DNA of 61,221 nucleotides from Haloquadratum walsbyi J07HQW2 (GTDB taxonomy: Archaea > Halobacteriota > Halobacteria > Halobacteriales > Haloferacaceae). Positions within the stretch are counted from its first letter, which is position 1; every line of letters starts with the position of its first letter. The DNA is taken from positions 699,347 to 760,567 of the forward strand of contig NZ_KE356561.1 in assembly GCF_000415985.1 (NCBI RefSeq), written 5' to 3'. The notes beneath the pieces are model-generated. The model had not been told where the DNA came from. It did not search any database and worked only from the letters and a program-made list of their open reading frames with translations. Positions 36,489 through 46,172 of the stretch are shown one piece after another. The position numbers and the translations under genes were made by a program.

Positions 36489-37208
36489 ATGGCTCAAAGC
36501 CAACATACCCAGACAGACGCCACAGACGGGCGATCACTCATCAGTCGCGTTCTCGGTGTCGGGACTCGCCAGCAAACATATCTGAATGTTGTGTATCTAC
36601 TTGCTAGATTCCCACTCGGGATGGTATATTTTACTATATTCGTGACTGGACTCGCTCTTGGAGTCAGTTTAGTTCCAGTGGTGGTCGGACTCCCGATACT
36701 CGCTGGTGTCATCGGACTAGCCGGCTACGTCGGGGTCATCGAGACTAAACTGTTAAATAAACTCTATGGACGGGATATGTCTCATACCATTGCGGATCCT
36801 CAAGCGTTATCGATTACAGAGTATCTGAAAGCTATCGTGACTGCACCGTGTAACTACCTGCTAATTCTGTTCGCGTTTGGGTCATTTGTGATTGGTCTCC
36901 AGATGTTCGTTGCTATCATCGTGGTGTTCACGTTAGCACTGACGCTCGCTGTAGCCCCGCTTGTTTATTGGATACCTGGAATTGAATACGAGCTGACACA
37001 GGCGAGCGGGACGGTCGATGTCGGATCAGTGGCAATTGATCTCGGTTCGATGACTGGTGCCAGCATTAACACGCTTCCAGAGGCACTGGTCGTTTCGGCA
37101 CTGGGCATCATCTGTTGTTTTGTCGGTCTGCACGTCATCAACCTGATTGCATGGGCATTCAGGACGCTAACACTGCGACTCCTCAAATTCGGGACTACAC
37201 CGGAGTGA
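36489..37208 (+). CDS. Membrane sensor-domain protein (PF13796-like)
   Basis: A 239-residue protein with a 25-residue polar N terminus and then paired membrane helices: about 42-62, 64-92, 129-150, 152-170 and 206-232. The start LISRVLGVGTRQQTYLNVVYLLARFPLGMVYF is typical of the putative sensor domain, which in haloarchaea often stands alone. It is related to the product of 17535-18305. The ATG at 36489 is preferred to one 36 nt upstream, because the polar N terminus then begins MAQSQHTQ. Role unknown; signal detection at the membrane is a family-based guess. Confidence 0.7.
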   Translation: MAQSQHTQTDATDGRSLISRVLGVGTRQQTYLNVVYLLARFPLGMVYFTIFVTGLALGVSLVPVVVGLPILAGVIGLAGYVGVIETKLLNKLYGRDMSHTIADPQALSITEYLKAIVTAPCNYLLILFAFGSFVIGLQMFVAIIVVFTLALTLAVAPLVYWIPGIEYELTQASGTVDVGSVAIDLGSMTGASINTLPEALVVSALGIICCFVGLHVINLIAWAFRTLTLRLLKFGTTPE

Positions 37209-37221
37209 TATTCATACATAG

Positions 37222-38436
37222 TTAGTTTGGGTTACTGACGGGGCGGATAATAAATATAGAGAGTCCAGCCAGTCCCATCAGTATCGCACCCAATAAAAAA
37301 GCGGTTGACCACCCGACTCTCGTAATGAGGATGCTAGCAATTGAACCGGCAAACAAGCTCCCCCAGAGCTTTGCCGTATAGAGAGTCGCATAGTTCCCTG
37401 ATGAGTACCTACGCCCGTAATACTCCCCAATTAGTGTCGGAAAAATGGCAAACACTGGACTTCTGAAGAACCCAGCTACTGCAACACAGATAATAAAAAC
37501 TGAGACAGTACCTTCTGCCCCACTGATAACAGCACCGGCAATTCCAACCGCACTGAGCAATAAAGAACTCCCGGCTGTTCGGATCGGTCCGAATCGATCT
37601 GAGAGCCCTCCAACAATGAGAACTCCGGAGCCGTCCGCGATAGCAATAATAGATGCAGCAGCGGTTGCAATACCAGTTGATAATCCCATCGCATCACTGA
37701 ATGCAATGAGCTTGCCGATCAACATGAGACCAACACCATTCACGATTACAAAGGCACCATAGAGGACCCAAAACTGCCACGTCTGAACTACATCAGTCCA
37801 ATTGTACTCCTTTGTCACTGTAGTTGTCTCTTCGATCAGTTTAGTTGTGTTATGATCGCTTTGTGGATCACGAAGAACAATCACAGCGAGTAAGCAGGTC
37901 AGCGCTGCGAGAACGCCAAAAAACAGTAATGTTCGCTGGAAGGTCCCAAGAATACTTCCACGTGTGACTGGAATAAGTCCAAAGCTCAGAACTGCATATG
38001 ACATTGTAATAACACCAGTTGCAAGACCACGATACTCATCAAACCATTTGACTGGCGTATTCACCGCAACTGTATAGATTGCCCCGGCACCACTCCCGCC
38101 TGCAATGACTGCAATACCAGCAGTAATCGGCGATGAAGCGACTGAGAGTCCAATGTATCCACTCGTGATGAGAATCGTCCCAACAAGTGCTGGGATCCGT
38201 GGACCATATCGATCTCGGACCCATCCTGCTGGGAACTGAACGATTGTCTGGACTGCAATCACCAGTGTAAATAATGTGCCCAATGTCGCCTCCGTCGTGC
38301 CGATTTGTACCCCAAGTGGTCCACGGATGGATGACCACACAAACTGGAAAGTACCTGCCATTCCCATTGCTAGCGCAGCGGCTGCGATGAGCCACCACCG
38401 GGAAAATGGAAGCGACCGTCGTTGCTCACTCATCAT
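37222..38436 (-). CDS. MFS transporter, oxalate/formate antiporter-like
   Basis: A 404-residue major facilitator with 12 helices. Motif A is GWVRDRYGPRIPAL (about 71-84), repeated in the C half as GGLSDRFGPIRTAG. The strings VNTPVKWFDEYRGLATG and GEYYGRRYSSGNYATLYTAKLWGS are characteristic of the OFA (oxalate:formate antiporter) family, which exchanges small organic acids. It ends 13 bp from the convergent sensor gene. Confidence 0.8.
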   Translation of the reverse strand: MMSEQRRSLPFSRWWLIAAAALAMGMAGTFQFVWSSIRGPLGVQIGTTEATLGTLFTLVIAVQTIVQFPAGWVRDRYGPRIPALVGTILITSGYIGLSVASSPITAGIAVIAGGSGAGAIYTVAVNTPVKWFDEYRGLATGVITMSYAVLSFGLIPVTRGSILGTFQRTLLFFGVLAALTCLLAVIVLRDPQSDHNTTKLIEETTTVTKEYNWTDVVQTWQFWVLYGAFVIVNGVGLMLIGKLIAFSDAMGLSTGIATAAASIIAIADGSGVLIVGGLSDRFGPIRTAGSSLLLSAVGIAGAVISGAEGTVSVFIICVAVAGFFRSPVFAIFPTLIGEYYGRRYSSGNYATLYTAKLWGSLFAGSIASILITRVGWSTAFLLGAILMGLAGLSIFIIRPVSNPN

Positions 38437-38853
38437 CTCGGGACACCAAATGATATTGATCTTTTATCAAGTGTGAGAATTGCTTCGTCGTGCTAATGTT
38501 GGTATTACTCGGGCAGTTCCTGTTCACTAAATTCAATGTATGATTTGATTGTCTTGATATGCACAAATCCATCCACCATGTTTCAAGAAGATTAGACTGC
38601 ACAGTCCGGGCTCACAAATCTGGACAATTTTGTTTCTTCAGAGACGAGGAATTGATACAGTTTGATACCGCTGGCATGAAGTTGTATTTAATGTATGTCG
38701 GGTTCTCGCCATTCAAATCCGTATATTTTCAATCTGATTCAGTTAGTGTATACTTCTCTTGGACACGTATACACAAATCGAATTATCCAATATACTATCA
38801 GCTGTATATAACCAACTCAAATAAATCTCGTTGTGAGTATCGAGTCTAGCGTC
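38437..38853. other. Gap, nothing convincing
   Basis: AT-rich. A 96-codon plus-strand frame at 38559-38849 is rich in Lys, Tyr, Ser and Phe, unlike the acidic proteins of this genome, so I regard it as non-coding. Confidence 0.4.
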
Positions 38854-39159
38854 TCAGTATCCGAATTCGAGTATGACTTCGGGAACAAACAAGCTCATTA
38901 CTGCAAGTGACAAAAACATGAATATTGCCCCGAGACGGAGCACACCAGCGATTTGTCGGTGATCTGCTGGAAGTGACTCTGCAATACCGGTAATGGTGAC
39001 CCCAATCAGCATCACAACGCTTCCTCCGCTGATCGAATGTCCTGTGATCCATGTATATATTATGAGTGCAGAGAGAGTAACCGAACCACCAAAGTGGATA
39101 AGTGATATTGGATACCCACGTGGTTCGTCAAATAATATATCAACAACAACAGAATACAT
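38854..39159 (-). CDS. Small membrane protein
   Basis: A 101-residue protein with three predicted helices: about 23-37, 44-60 and 70-95. It begins MYSVVVDILFDEPRG and has a cytoplasmic or external loop AESLPADHRQ between helices 2 and 3. No family recognised. Stands alone between two AT-rich gaps. Confidence 0.5.
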   Translation of the reverse strand: MYSVVVDILFDEPRGYPISLIHFGGSVTLSALIIYTWITGHSISGGSVVMLIGVTITGIAESLPADHRQIAGVLRLGAIFMFLSLAVMSLFVPEVILEFGY

Positions 39160-39296
39160 GACATGTGGATATGATTCAAAAGATAAATACTACTGTTACG
39201 GTATGCAGTGTCTGAAACATATCAACAACTGTTGACACACTCAAATAAAGATAATTTACTCGGGGTATTATATATCTTTAATCTCATCACCAATTT

Positions 39297-39683
39297 ATGA
39301 CCTTAGTATTGGATAAATTTGTCTTACTGCAGAGTGACTTATTAACTCAGAATCCGGTTTTAAGCTTCCAATTAATCCTGTATGTCGGAATTGCTGCAGG
39401 AATGTGGGGAGCATTTAGCAAGGCTGGTGAACCCGCTTGGGCTGCCATTATTCCGATATACAATGTCTATGTGGTTCTCAAAATTAGTGAGAATGCTTGG
39501 TGGTGGTTACTGCTGATTACTTTTATCCCGGTAATCAACCTCATTGCTCTTGCGAAGGTAAGTGTTGATTTCGCCAATAAATTCAATAAGGGGATGTTGT
39601 TCGGTCTTGGACTTGCGTTTATACCGTTCGTATTTTATCCAATTCTTGGCTTCGGAGGATATCGGTATCAAGGATCAGTCTAA
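39297..39683 (+). CDS. DUF5684 family membrane protein
   Basis: A 128-residue membrane protein with four helices. The order GMWGAFSKAGEPAWAAIIPIYNVYVVLKIS, WWWLLLITFIPVINLIALAKVSVDFANKF and LFGLGLAFIPFVFYPILGFG is the DUF5684 pattern found in many archaea and bacteria, sometimes fused to signal peptidase-like proteins. Function unknown. Confidence 0.8.
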   Translation: MTLVLDKFVLLQSDLLTQNPVLSFQLILYVGIAAGMWGAFSKAGEPAWAAIIPIYNVYVVLKISENAWWWLLLITFIPVINLIALAKVSVDFANKFNKGMLFGLGLAFIPFVFYPILGFGGYRYQGSV

Positions 39684-39851
39684 GAATTGATATTTGATTG
39701 ACTGATCTCTTTGGAATTATTTTTCATTCTCACGCTCAAGTTCACATTTAAATTTAGGCTCACTGTGAGAGCTAACACCAGATTCCGTCTCAATTAATCT
39801 TTAAACCTAAGTGTCAAGGTCTTTATTTTTCAAGTCCACGTTTAGGTATCT

Positions 39852-40022
39852 CTATCGAAACGTAATCATTGGGTCTCCATTTTGTGTTTGATTACTCACG
39901 TCATCACTTTTTGGATAGAAGTACGCGACCCCGACCCCGATCATCAATGCGAGCACTCCGACAAACCTCGGTGGGAAGACAACCCGAAGATAGAATTCTG
40001 AACAGAGGGTGTGGTTACTCAC
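39852..40022 (-). CDS. Single-helix mini-protein coupled to histidine kinase
   Basis: A 56-residue frame starting at GTG 40022. This GTG overlaps the kinase stop as GTGA (40019-40022), a coupling geometry like the ATGA overlaps elsewhere in the window. It has one membrane helix (FVGVLALMIGVGVAYFY, about residues 20-36) and a polar, acidic C-terminal tail (KSDDVSNQTQNGD). Too short for a family call; it could be a kinase-associated membrane peptide. Confidence 0.5.
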   Translation of the reverse strand: MSNHTLCSEFYLRVVFPPRFVGVLALMIGVGVAYFYPKSDDVSNQTQNGDPMITFR

Positions 40023-41158
40023 TGTGGAATCGACGGTTGCTGTTCAGGAGACGGTACTGTGGCTCGAGTAAGCCTAAGTTCAAAAACAGTTCCATCAGAA
40101 TCTGTTTCAGCTATTTTGATTGAGCCATCATAGCTATTGATGATCGTCTGGGTAAGTGCAAGCCCTAATCCATGATTACTATCATGTCGAACATTCTGGT
40201 CAAAGACCGTATCCAATCTATCATCGGGAATTCCTGGTCCATTGTCCGAAATTTCTATAATAATATCATTTGGTTCCATCTCGACCGCCACCGAAATCTG
40301 CGGCGTCTCTGCATTGTTGTGCTCGACGGCATTATGAAACAAATTGGCGAATACTCGCCGGAGAGGTTGGTCCGCTTCTGCGACTGCGTGCTCTGGGAGT
40401 GAAGTCTCAATTACCACTTCAGAATACGTGTTTTGGATCGTTTCAATCTCTTCAGTTAATAATTCGATGAGGTCAATCGGTTGTGTATCAGCTTCGTTCT
40501 TCGATGCCTCTAATAGTAAACGCACGTCTTCGATCACACCTTCCATCTCTTGAGTATGCGATTTGATTATTGATAATTTATTAGAGATTGATTCATTCGT
40601 GTCTTGCTCGGAGAGGGCAAGATCTGCATAACCAGTGATGATGCTGGTGGAATTAAGAATCTCGTGACGAAGTGTCGCATTAAGATACTTGAGCATCTCA
40701 TTTTTATTCTCCGCTTCTTCAGCGCGAACACGCTCTCGTTCTGCTTCAATCGCCTTTTTGACACTGCGGGCTTCAAACACCCCAATCAAAAGTCCGATTC
40801 CTGCACCGATTGTCATTGCCCACCGTCCCCACGAGAGGAACTCAAATCCGCTGTCAGGCGTAATTGTGACCATGATAATGAGGTTGATGATCAAAAAGAT
40901 ACTCAGACCTCCCACGTACCATAATCCAACACGCTGATATCGACGGGGGGAGACGAAACTTGTTGGAAGCCAGACTCCCTGATAAATAACAATAAAAATA
41001 AATGGTACACTTGTGACGAGACCTGCTATCCACGCATCTCCAAGCGGATTTGAGACAAATAAGACATATACCATCTCGATGACGACTATACAAAGATACA
41101 GTATTCCTGATCCGAGGATAATAGGAGGGATTAATCTCCGATTCCACTTCTGCGTCAT
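40019..41158 (-). CDS. Membrane histidine kinase
   Basis: A 379-residue sensor kinase. Four membrane helices (about 13-35, 42-62, 82-100, 112-128) form the sensing part; a coiled coil (130-158) leads to the HisKA domain with His165 in LRHEILNS, and the GHKL ATPase has N box FHNAVEHNN, G1 DNGPGIPDD and G2 HGLGLAL. It is not fused to a receiver, and no response regulator is adjacent. It autophosphorylates at His165 in response to an unknown membrane or extracellular cue. Confidence 0.88.
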   Translation of the reverse strand: MTQKWNRRLIPPIILGSGILYLCIVVIEMVYVLFVSNPLGDAWIAGLVTSVPFIFIVIYQGVWLPTSFVSPRRYQRVGLWYVGGLSIFLIINLIIMVTITPDSGFEFLSWGRWAMTIGAGIGLLIGVFEARSVKKAIEAERERVRAEEAENKNEMLKYLNATLRHEILNSTSIITGYADLALSEQDTNESISNKLSIIKSHTQEMEGVIEDVRLLLEASKNEADTQPIDLIELLTEEIETIQNTYSEVVIETSLPEHAVAEADQPLRRVFANLFHNAVEHNNAETPQISVAVEMEPNDIIIEISDNGPGIPDDRLDTVFDQNVRHDSNHGLGLALTQTIINSYDGSIKIAETDSDGTVFELRLTRATVPSPEQQPSIPQ

Positions 41159-41542
41159 GGCTCTTTCTGTTTTGTCACTGATCTGATATGCGGTATTCTG
41201 TATTCAATACACTGATACTCCTTACACATGACAGCAGACGGTAATATTAAAAATTTGGAAATTTTTTACTTTGCATATATTGACATCTTCAGTAGTTACT
41301 AAATCAATCAGTTTACTTAGTATGGTTGGTGATGTATCTAAGACCGTTAATTTAAGAAATTTTATCACTGCACTTCACAGTGCACATTTTTATAATCTAA
41401 TGAAATATTACTGTCAGTAGGAGTTAGCATAATTTGTTCATATTGTTGATTATCTCTTAATTTTCCATTCTCGTACGTGCTCATGAATAATGATAATTGA
41501 ATTGTCTCATGAGGGTATCTGCCTGTTCTGAATAGATTATGT
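41159..41542. other. Gap with doubtful 39-codon ORF
   Basis: Divergent promoter region for the kinase and GH31 genes. A minus-strand frame 41365-41484 (MSTYENGKLRDNQQYEQIM...) is acidic to neutral and might be a small protein; its end includes a perfect dyad TGCACT-TCAC-AGTGCA. Evidence is too weak to call it. Confidence 0.3.
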
Positions 41543-43957
41543 ATGCAAACAACCAGAGACACAGGGAGTTCTCACACATCAATGCATATTTACTCGCCAT
41601 CTTCATGTGTGCTGACAATGTGGCTGGAACTCACCGATATCATCACGACGGATTTCGATGACACATTTACATTTCAATGTGGGGTTAGCTCCGTTTCAAA
41701 TGAACACACAACTCCCAACCGTGAGTTTCCACTCACGATCCGGTTTCTAGACGATCAGACACTCAAAATCCTTTTTCGACCGAATCCTGAAGCATCTCCA
41801 ACAGATTGCTCCCCACTTTCCCTCCCATATGATGTATATGACCAACATCCAGATGTAAGCGTCAATTTAGATGATAGCGTTATCGAACTTGCTACTGGTG
41901 AAATGTCATTCAGTATCAATACAAAGACAGCTAGCTTTAGCGTTACCCACGATAATAAACAACTCATCGATACAGATGTTGATGTCACGAACAATCGCGG
42001 TGAGTTGAACGTTCCTTCAATTGGATATGAAGAGACGGTCGTCGAAAATTATCCATTGGAAGTGACTCGGACAGGGTTCACAACACGGTCATATCCCACG
42101 GAATCGTTCTTTGGACTTGGCGAGCAGTTTAGTCGATTTGAAAAGCGCGGTCAGCGGATAACAACCTCAGTAACACAGGCACATGGTGTGAACAGCAGTG
42201 ATACGTATGCCCCGATTCCATTCTTTATTTCTGATCGGGGATATGGAATGCTCGTCGAAACAGCAGCAGATACTACCTTTGATTTTGGGCATACAACGCC
42301 TGACGTAACAGCCATCGATGTTGAGTCGCCAGTGCTTTCGATTGTTCTCTTTGTTGGGTCGTCATTCAAGGATATTATCTCATCATACACTCGATTGAGT
42401 GGACGAGCGCCTTCGCTTCCCGCATGGACATACGGTGTCTGGATGTCGCGTAATTCGTATCAAACACAAACTGAAGTGCTCGACACTGCAGCCAAACTTC
42501 GAGAGCGCTCAGTGCCATGTGATGTCATTCATATTGACCCAGAATGGATGGATATTGACTCTCCAGAGATGACCTTTGATTCAGAGTCATTCCCAGACCC
42601 TGAGGAGATGTGTACACGTCTTGATGAGGACGGGTTCAAACTCTCGCTATGGGAGTATCCATATATTAATACGGATACAGACTTGTTCCAGACGGCTCAG
42701 CAAAATGGATATTTGATGCGTAATCATGAGGGTCGGACGTATATTTTCAGACGACCGAGTCACGCACAGACACGCGCTGGAATTATTGATTTTTCAAATC
42801 CCGAAGCAGTCGAGTGGTGGCAAGATCTTCACCGCGAATTGATCGACACTGGTGTTGATGTGTTCAAAACCGATTTTGGTGAATATCTTCCACCGCAGAC
42901 AACAACAGACGGTCGACGCACAGGAACAGGCGCGAAGAATGCATATCCACTTGTGTACCAACAGGCTGTTGCAGGAGGCTTTGAGAAAACAGATAAACCA
43001 CCGGTGCTGTGGTCTCGATCTGCGTGGGCTGGTGCTCAACAGTATCCAGTCCATTGGGGTGGTGACGCACGGTCGACATTCGATGGGTTTCGGGCAAGTG
43101 TTCGTGGCGGATTGAGTTTAGTTATGTCAGGATTCCAGTTTTGGAGTTGTGATATTGGGGGCTACAAGCCTACTCCATCGAAGATACTATACATCCGGTG
43201 GGCACAGTGGGGACTACTTGCCCTTTCACATCCCCGATTTCACGGAAAGAGTCCGCGGGAACCATGGGAATTTGGCGACACGGCAGCTGAAATCGTTACA
43301 AAGTTTGCCAATCTTCGGTATCGGTTACTTCCGTATTATATTAGCTATGGATGTGAGGCTGCTTCGAGCGGCATCCCGGTGATGCGACCGATGGCAGTTG
43401 AATTCGAAGACTGGATAGATTCATCAATGTCAGCGACACAGCATATGGTGGGTGAAGAGTTTCTTCTTGCACCGGTTCTCTCAGAAGATGGGTCTGTGAG
43501 TATCACCCTCCCACCTGGCGAGTGGATTGATTATTGGAGTAAGACATATTATACCGGTCCAGATCATCAGAAACGCACCGTTGATGCGTCGAAACTTCCA
43601 TTCTTCATTCGAGCTGGTAGCATCATCCCAGAATATCCATCAACACGGTCACATACTGATGGGCTACCAACAGAACTCCAGTATCACATATATCCAAGAC
43701 AAAATACACAGACATCCGCTCAGTTCACATTCCAACATCCCGAAATTCCTGAAGCCGAAACTATCACCGCGGTTATTGATGATTCACACAATGAGGTTAC
43801 GATCAAGTGTTCAGAGGGTCTGCCATCGGGAAGTGTGATCATTGAAGAGATATACTCACTCCCAGAGCGTATCACGGTCAACGAAACGATGATTGAACCA
43901 GCTGCGGTGGCTCATAATAGCGATACTGAGACACTCCAGTTCGATCTTGAGCGGTGA
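41543..43957 (+). CDS. GH31 glycosidase, alpha-xylosidase/alpha-glucosidase type
   Basis: An 804-residue glycoside hydrolase of family 31. The nucleophile is Asp444 in FKTDFGEYLP and the acid/base Asp508 in HWGGDARSTF, numbered from the first ATG. Other family strings are FFGLGEQF, GVWMSRNSY, GLSLVMSGFQFWSCDIGGY and IPVMRPMAVEF. KTDFGE resembles the YicI-type alpha-xylosidase signature more than the WLDMNE of alpha-glucosidases. There is no signal peptide, so it acts in the cytoplasm. Met14 (41582) or Met26 (41618) may be the true start, since the first residues look unlike family members. No sugar transporter lies beside it. Confidence 0.85.
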   Translation: MQTTRDTGSSHTSMHIYSPSSCVLTMWLELTDIITTDFDDTFTFQCGVSSVSNEHTTPNREFPLTIRFLDDQTLKILFRPNPEASPTDCSPLSLPYDVYDQHPDVSVNLDDSVIELATGEMSFSINTKTASFSVTHDNKQLIDTDVDVTNNRGELNVPSIGYEETVVENYPLEVTRTGFTTRSYPTESFFGLGEQFSRFEKRGQRITTSVTQAHGVNSSDTYAPIPFFISDRGYGMLVETAADTTFDFGHTTPDVTAIDVESPVLSIVLFVGSSFKDIISSYTRLSGRAPSLPAWTYGVWMSRNSYQTQTEVLDTAAKLRERSVPCDVIHIDPEWMDIDSPEMTFDSESFPDPEEMCTRLDEDGFKLSLWEYPYINTDTDLFQTAQQNGYLMRNHEGRTYIFRRPSHAQTRAGIIDFSNPEAVEWWQDLHRELIDTGVDVFKTDFGEYLPPQTTTDGRRTGTGAKNAYPLVYQQAVAGGFEKTDKPPVLWSRSAWAGAQQYPVHWGGDARSTFDGFRASVRGGLSLVMSGFQFWSCDIGGYKPTPSKILYIRWAQWGLLALSHPRFHGKSPREPWEFGDTAAEIVTKFANLRYRLLPYYISYGCEAASSGIPVMRPMAVEFEDWIDSSMSATQHMVGEEFLLAPVLSEDGSVSITLPPGEWIDYWSKTYYTGPDHQKRTVDASKLPFFIRAGSIIPEYPSTRSHTDGLPTELQYHIYPRQNTQTSAQFTFQHPEIPEAETITAVIDDSHNEVTIKCSEGLPSGSVIIEEIYSLPERITVNETMIEPAAVAHNSDTETLQFDLER

Positions 43958-44205
43958 AGTCAATCGATTATGCTGTGAAATCAAAATAGTTTCACTGTAT
44001 CATCATAAACTATCTTGATTTTGATTTCCGATATTTGATAACACAATCTCTGTGTATGGTATTATAGAATACGAGGAGAATACCCACGTCTTCAGGCGCG
44101 GGAGGATGTCAAACATGCTCATACAGTAGCTAAATTCAGCAACACAATGCAACAACTCGTTAAATCAATGCGTGTCTTCTACGTGCCACCGTAATCGCTA
44201 CCGAA
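43958..44205. other. Gap with orphan IS end
   Basis: AT-rich convergent spacer that contains the palindrome at 44082-44111 and no coding sequence. Confidence 0.4.
44082..44111 (+). repeat. Orphan IS1341 right-end palindrome, copy 4
   Basis: CCCACGTC-TTCA-GGCGCGGG (one mismatch) followed by AGGATGTCA. Minus-strand reading is TGACATCCTCCCGCGCC, loop, stem, then TATTCTCCTCG; the last part is shared with the copy near 14885. No tnpB remnant is attached. Confidence 0.6.
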
Positions 44206-44532
44206 TTAATTATTCGATCCTTTTGCAGGTGCGTAAAGGACTGACATGACTAGCTCATCCTCAAATTCGAGGAACTGATGATCGGTGCCCGGTTCGAGAT
44301 GGATCACATCACCTTGGGAGACCGGACTGACATCTCCTTCAACATTGATTTTTCCGGCACCAGATGTGACATGGTAGATTTCTTCTTCTGCGTGTGCGTG
44401 CAATGGATCCTCATCGCCTGGTTCAAATCGCATCACTTCAAGACTGAATGAGTCTGTCCGAATAGATTCGACAGACTCCTCGCTTTCTTCTTCCAGTTCA
44501 GCAGCTTGCTCGGCGACTTCAATTGCGTTCAT
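44206..44532 (-). CDS. Cupin-domain protein
   Basis: A 108-residue single cupin_2 domain. Motif 1 is GDEDPLHAHAEEEIYHVTSGAG with His and Glu metal ligands (about 40-60), and motif 2 is GDVIHLEPGTDHQF (about 74-87). The N-terminal 25 residues are very acidic and helical (EVAEQAAELEEESEESVES). Small cupins are metal-binding isomerases, dioxygenases or ligand sensors; the substrate cannot be told. The strong match to both motifs makes the fold secure. Confidence 0.85.
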   Translation of the reverse strand: MNAIEVAEQAAELEEESEESVESIRTDSFSLEVMRFEPGDEDPLHAHAEEEIYHVTSGAGKINVEGDVSPVSQGDVIHLEPGTDHQFLEFEDELVMSVLYAPAKGSNN

Positions 44533-45063
44533 TTACATCCTAATATAGGAGTGCGAGTAGTTTGTATGTTTTGGTAACTCCAATTTAGGTAGTACCATAT
44601 TGGGTATATATGAGAGTAAAGGCTACCTACAATCAGATGCTGCGCGGCGAGTAGCAATGAATATGCTAACTTCTGATGTGTATAATCGCGAATTTATGAT
44701 TGATCTATTTGCATAGAGTGCGTTCCTGAGTGCAATGTGTATTTTTTGTCTAATAAATAGTTTAATTAACTGTCAAACATCGAAACTCAATCATTAACTC
44801 GACAAGATGAAAATGATACGTTTGTATTCATATCTGAATGGTAAACTGTCACATACTATAGACATGCAGTTATCGAATCGAAGACTCACGTTCAATATTA
44901 CTAACTATTGCTGTATTATTTTTGAAGCTGAGACAGTATCAGGGCAGGCACGTAGGGTGAATTGACATCTGTAGTAAGCGTACTTGATACGTAATTAATT
45001 ATTAGACCCTGACTTGTTTCATAAGCGAAAAGATTAGGTGAGTACTAGACTGACGCCCGTTTG
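44533..45063. other. Gap, nothing seen
   Basis: 531 bp of AT-rich DNA holding divergent promoters for the cupin and dehydrogenase genes. No other feature recognised. Confidence 0.4.
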
Positions 45064-45927
45064 ATGACACGTGATATTGAATCTGTCGAGCAGGTCGGCG
45101 TCGTTGGAGCAGGAACAATGGGTAGTGGGATCGCACAGGTTGCAGCAGCGACAGGATATGACGTGATCCTGCGAGATATTGAAACTAAATACGTTGAAGA
45201 TGGACTTGCAGCAATCGCTGATCGAGTTGACCGGGATGTCGAAGCTGAGCGCCGGAGCGAAAATGAGGCAGCAATGATACAAGAGCGCATCAGTGGGACG
45301 ACGACACTCGATGATCTTACAGCATGTGATCTCATTGTTGAGGCAGCCGTCGAAGATATGGATATTAAACAGGATATCTTCAGTGATCTTGATGCAATGA
45401 CAAGTGAGGATGCCATTCTTGCGACAAATACAAGCACGCTATCGATTACCAGTATCGCGAGTGTGACGAAATACCCTGAGCGTGTTATTGGTATTCATTT
45501 TATGAATCCCGTTCCTGTGATGGATGGTGTTGAACTCGTTGCAGGGGAGAAGACTGCTGATGATGTTTTGACACTCGCTCGCTCATTTACGGAAACGCTT
45601 GGAAAAGAAGCATGGGTTTCTGATGATAAGCCAGGTTTCGTGACAAATCGAATTCTCATGCCATGGATCAATGAGGGGATTCGTGCGTATAATGAAGATG
45701 TTGCCACGAAAGAAGACATAGATAAGGGGATGACACTCGGAACGAACGCCCCGATGGGACCGCTGACGCTCGCAGATCACATCGGATTGGATGTCTGTTT
45801 GCATGCAACAGAAACGCTATATAACGAATTTGGTGACCGATATAAACCAGCATACCTGCTTAAGCGGAAGGTCGAAGCTGGTGACCTTGGAAAGAAGACT
45901 GGTAAAGGCTTCTATGAGTATGAATGA
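45064..45927 (+). CDS. hbd: 3-hydroxyacyl-CoA (3-hydroxybutyryl-CoA) dehydrogenase
   Basis: A 287-residue NAD-dependent enzyme oxidising (S)-3-hydroxyacyl-CoA to 3-ketoacyl-CoA. The Rossmann motif is VGVVGAGTMGSGIAQ (about 11-25) and the catalytic region is IGIHFMNPVPVMDGVELV with the conserved His; the C-terminal helical domain starts near PGFVTNRILMPWINEG and ends with KTGKGFYEYE. The length is that of the short, single-function form. ATG 45064 is preferred over the TTG before it. Together with the downstream PHA genes it links fatty-acid/butyrate metabolism to polymer precursors, although PhaB makes the opposite stereoisomer. Confidence 0.9.
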   Translation: MTRDIESVEQVGVVGAGTMGSGIAQVAAATGYDVILRDIETKYVEDGLAAIADRVDRDVEAERRSENEAAMIQERISGTTTLDDLTACDLIVEAAVEDMDIKQDIFSDLDAMTSEDAILATNTSTLSITSIASVTKYPERVIGIHFMNPVPVMDGVELVAGEKTADDVLTLARSFTETLGKEAWVSDDKPGFVTNRILMPWINEGIRAYNEDVATKEDIDKGMTLGTNAPMGPLTLADHIGLDVCLHATETLYNEFGDRYKPAYLLKRKVEAGDLGKKTGKGFYEYE

Positions 45928-46172
45928 TTGGACCGAAGATATGAAAAATAGCCTATCTGGCTGGAAAGTATCCTGTTTGTGTTGAGTTCGTGATAATTGA
46001 TTTTCAGATATCATAAGTAATATGATAGGTGGAAGCCTGTGATACATTTCATATACTTGACTGGATTGACTAGCTTATATTATGTCATATCCACCGTCAG
46101 ATTCTGTTTCAATAGCTCACGATCATCTTCGTCCACACAAGCAGTAACGGTGCATGGGACAGGAAAGATGTC

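Noticed and set aside
38559-38849. 96-codon plus-strand frame
   Set aside because: Lys/Tyr/Ser/Phe-rich and not acidic, no family, lies in AT-rich gap.
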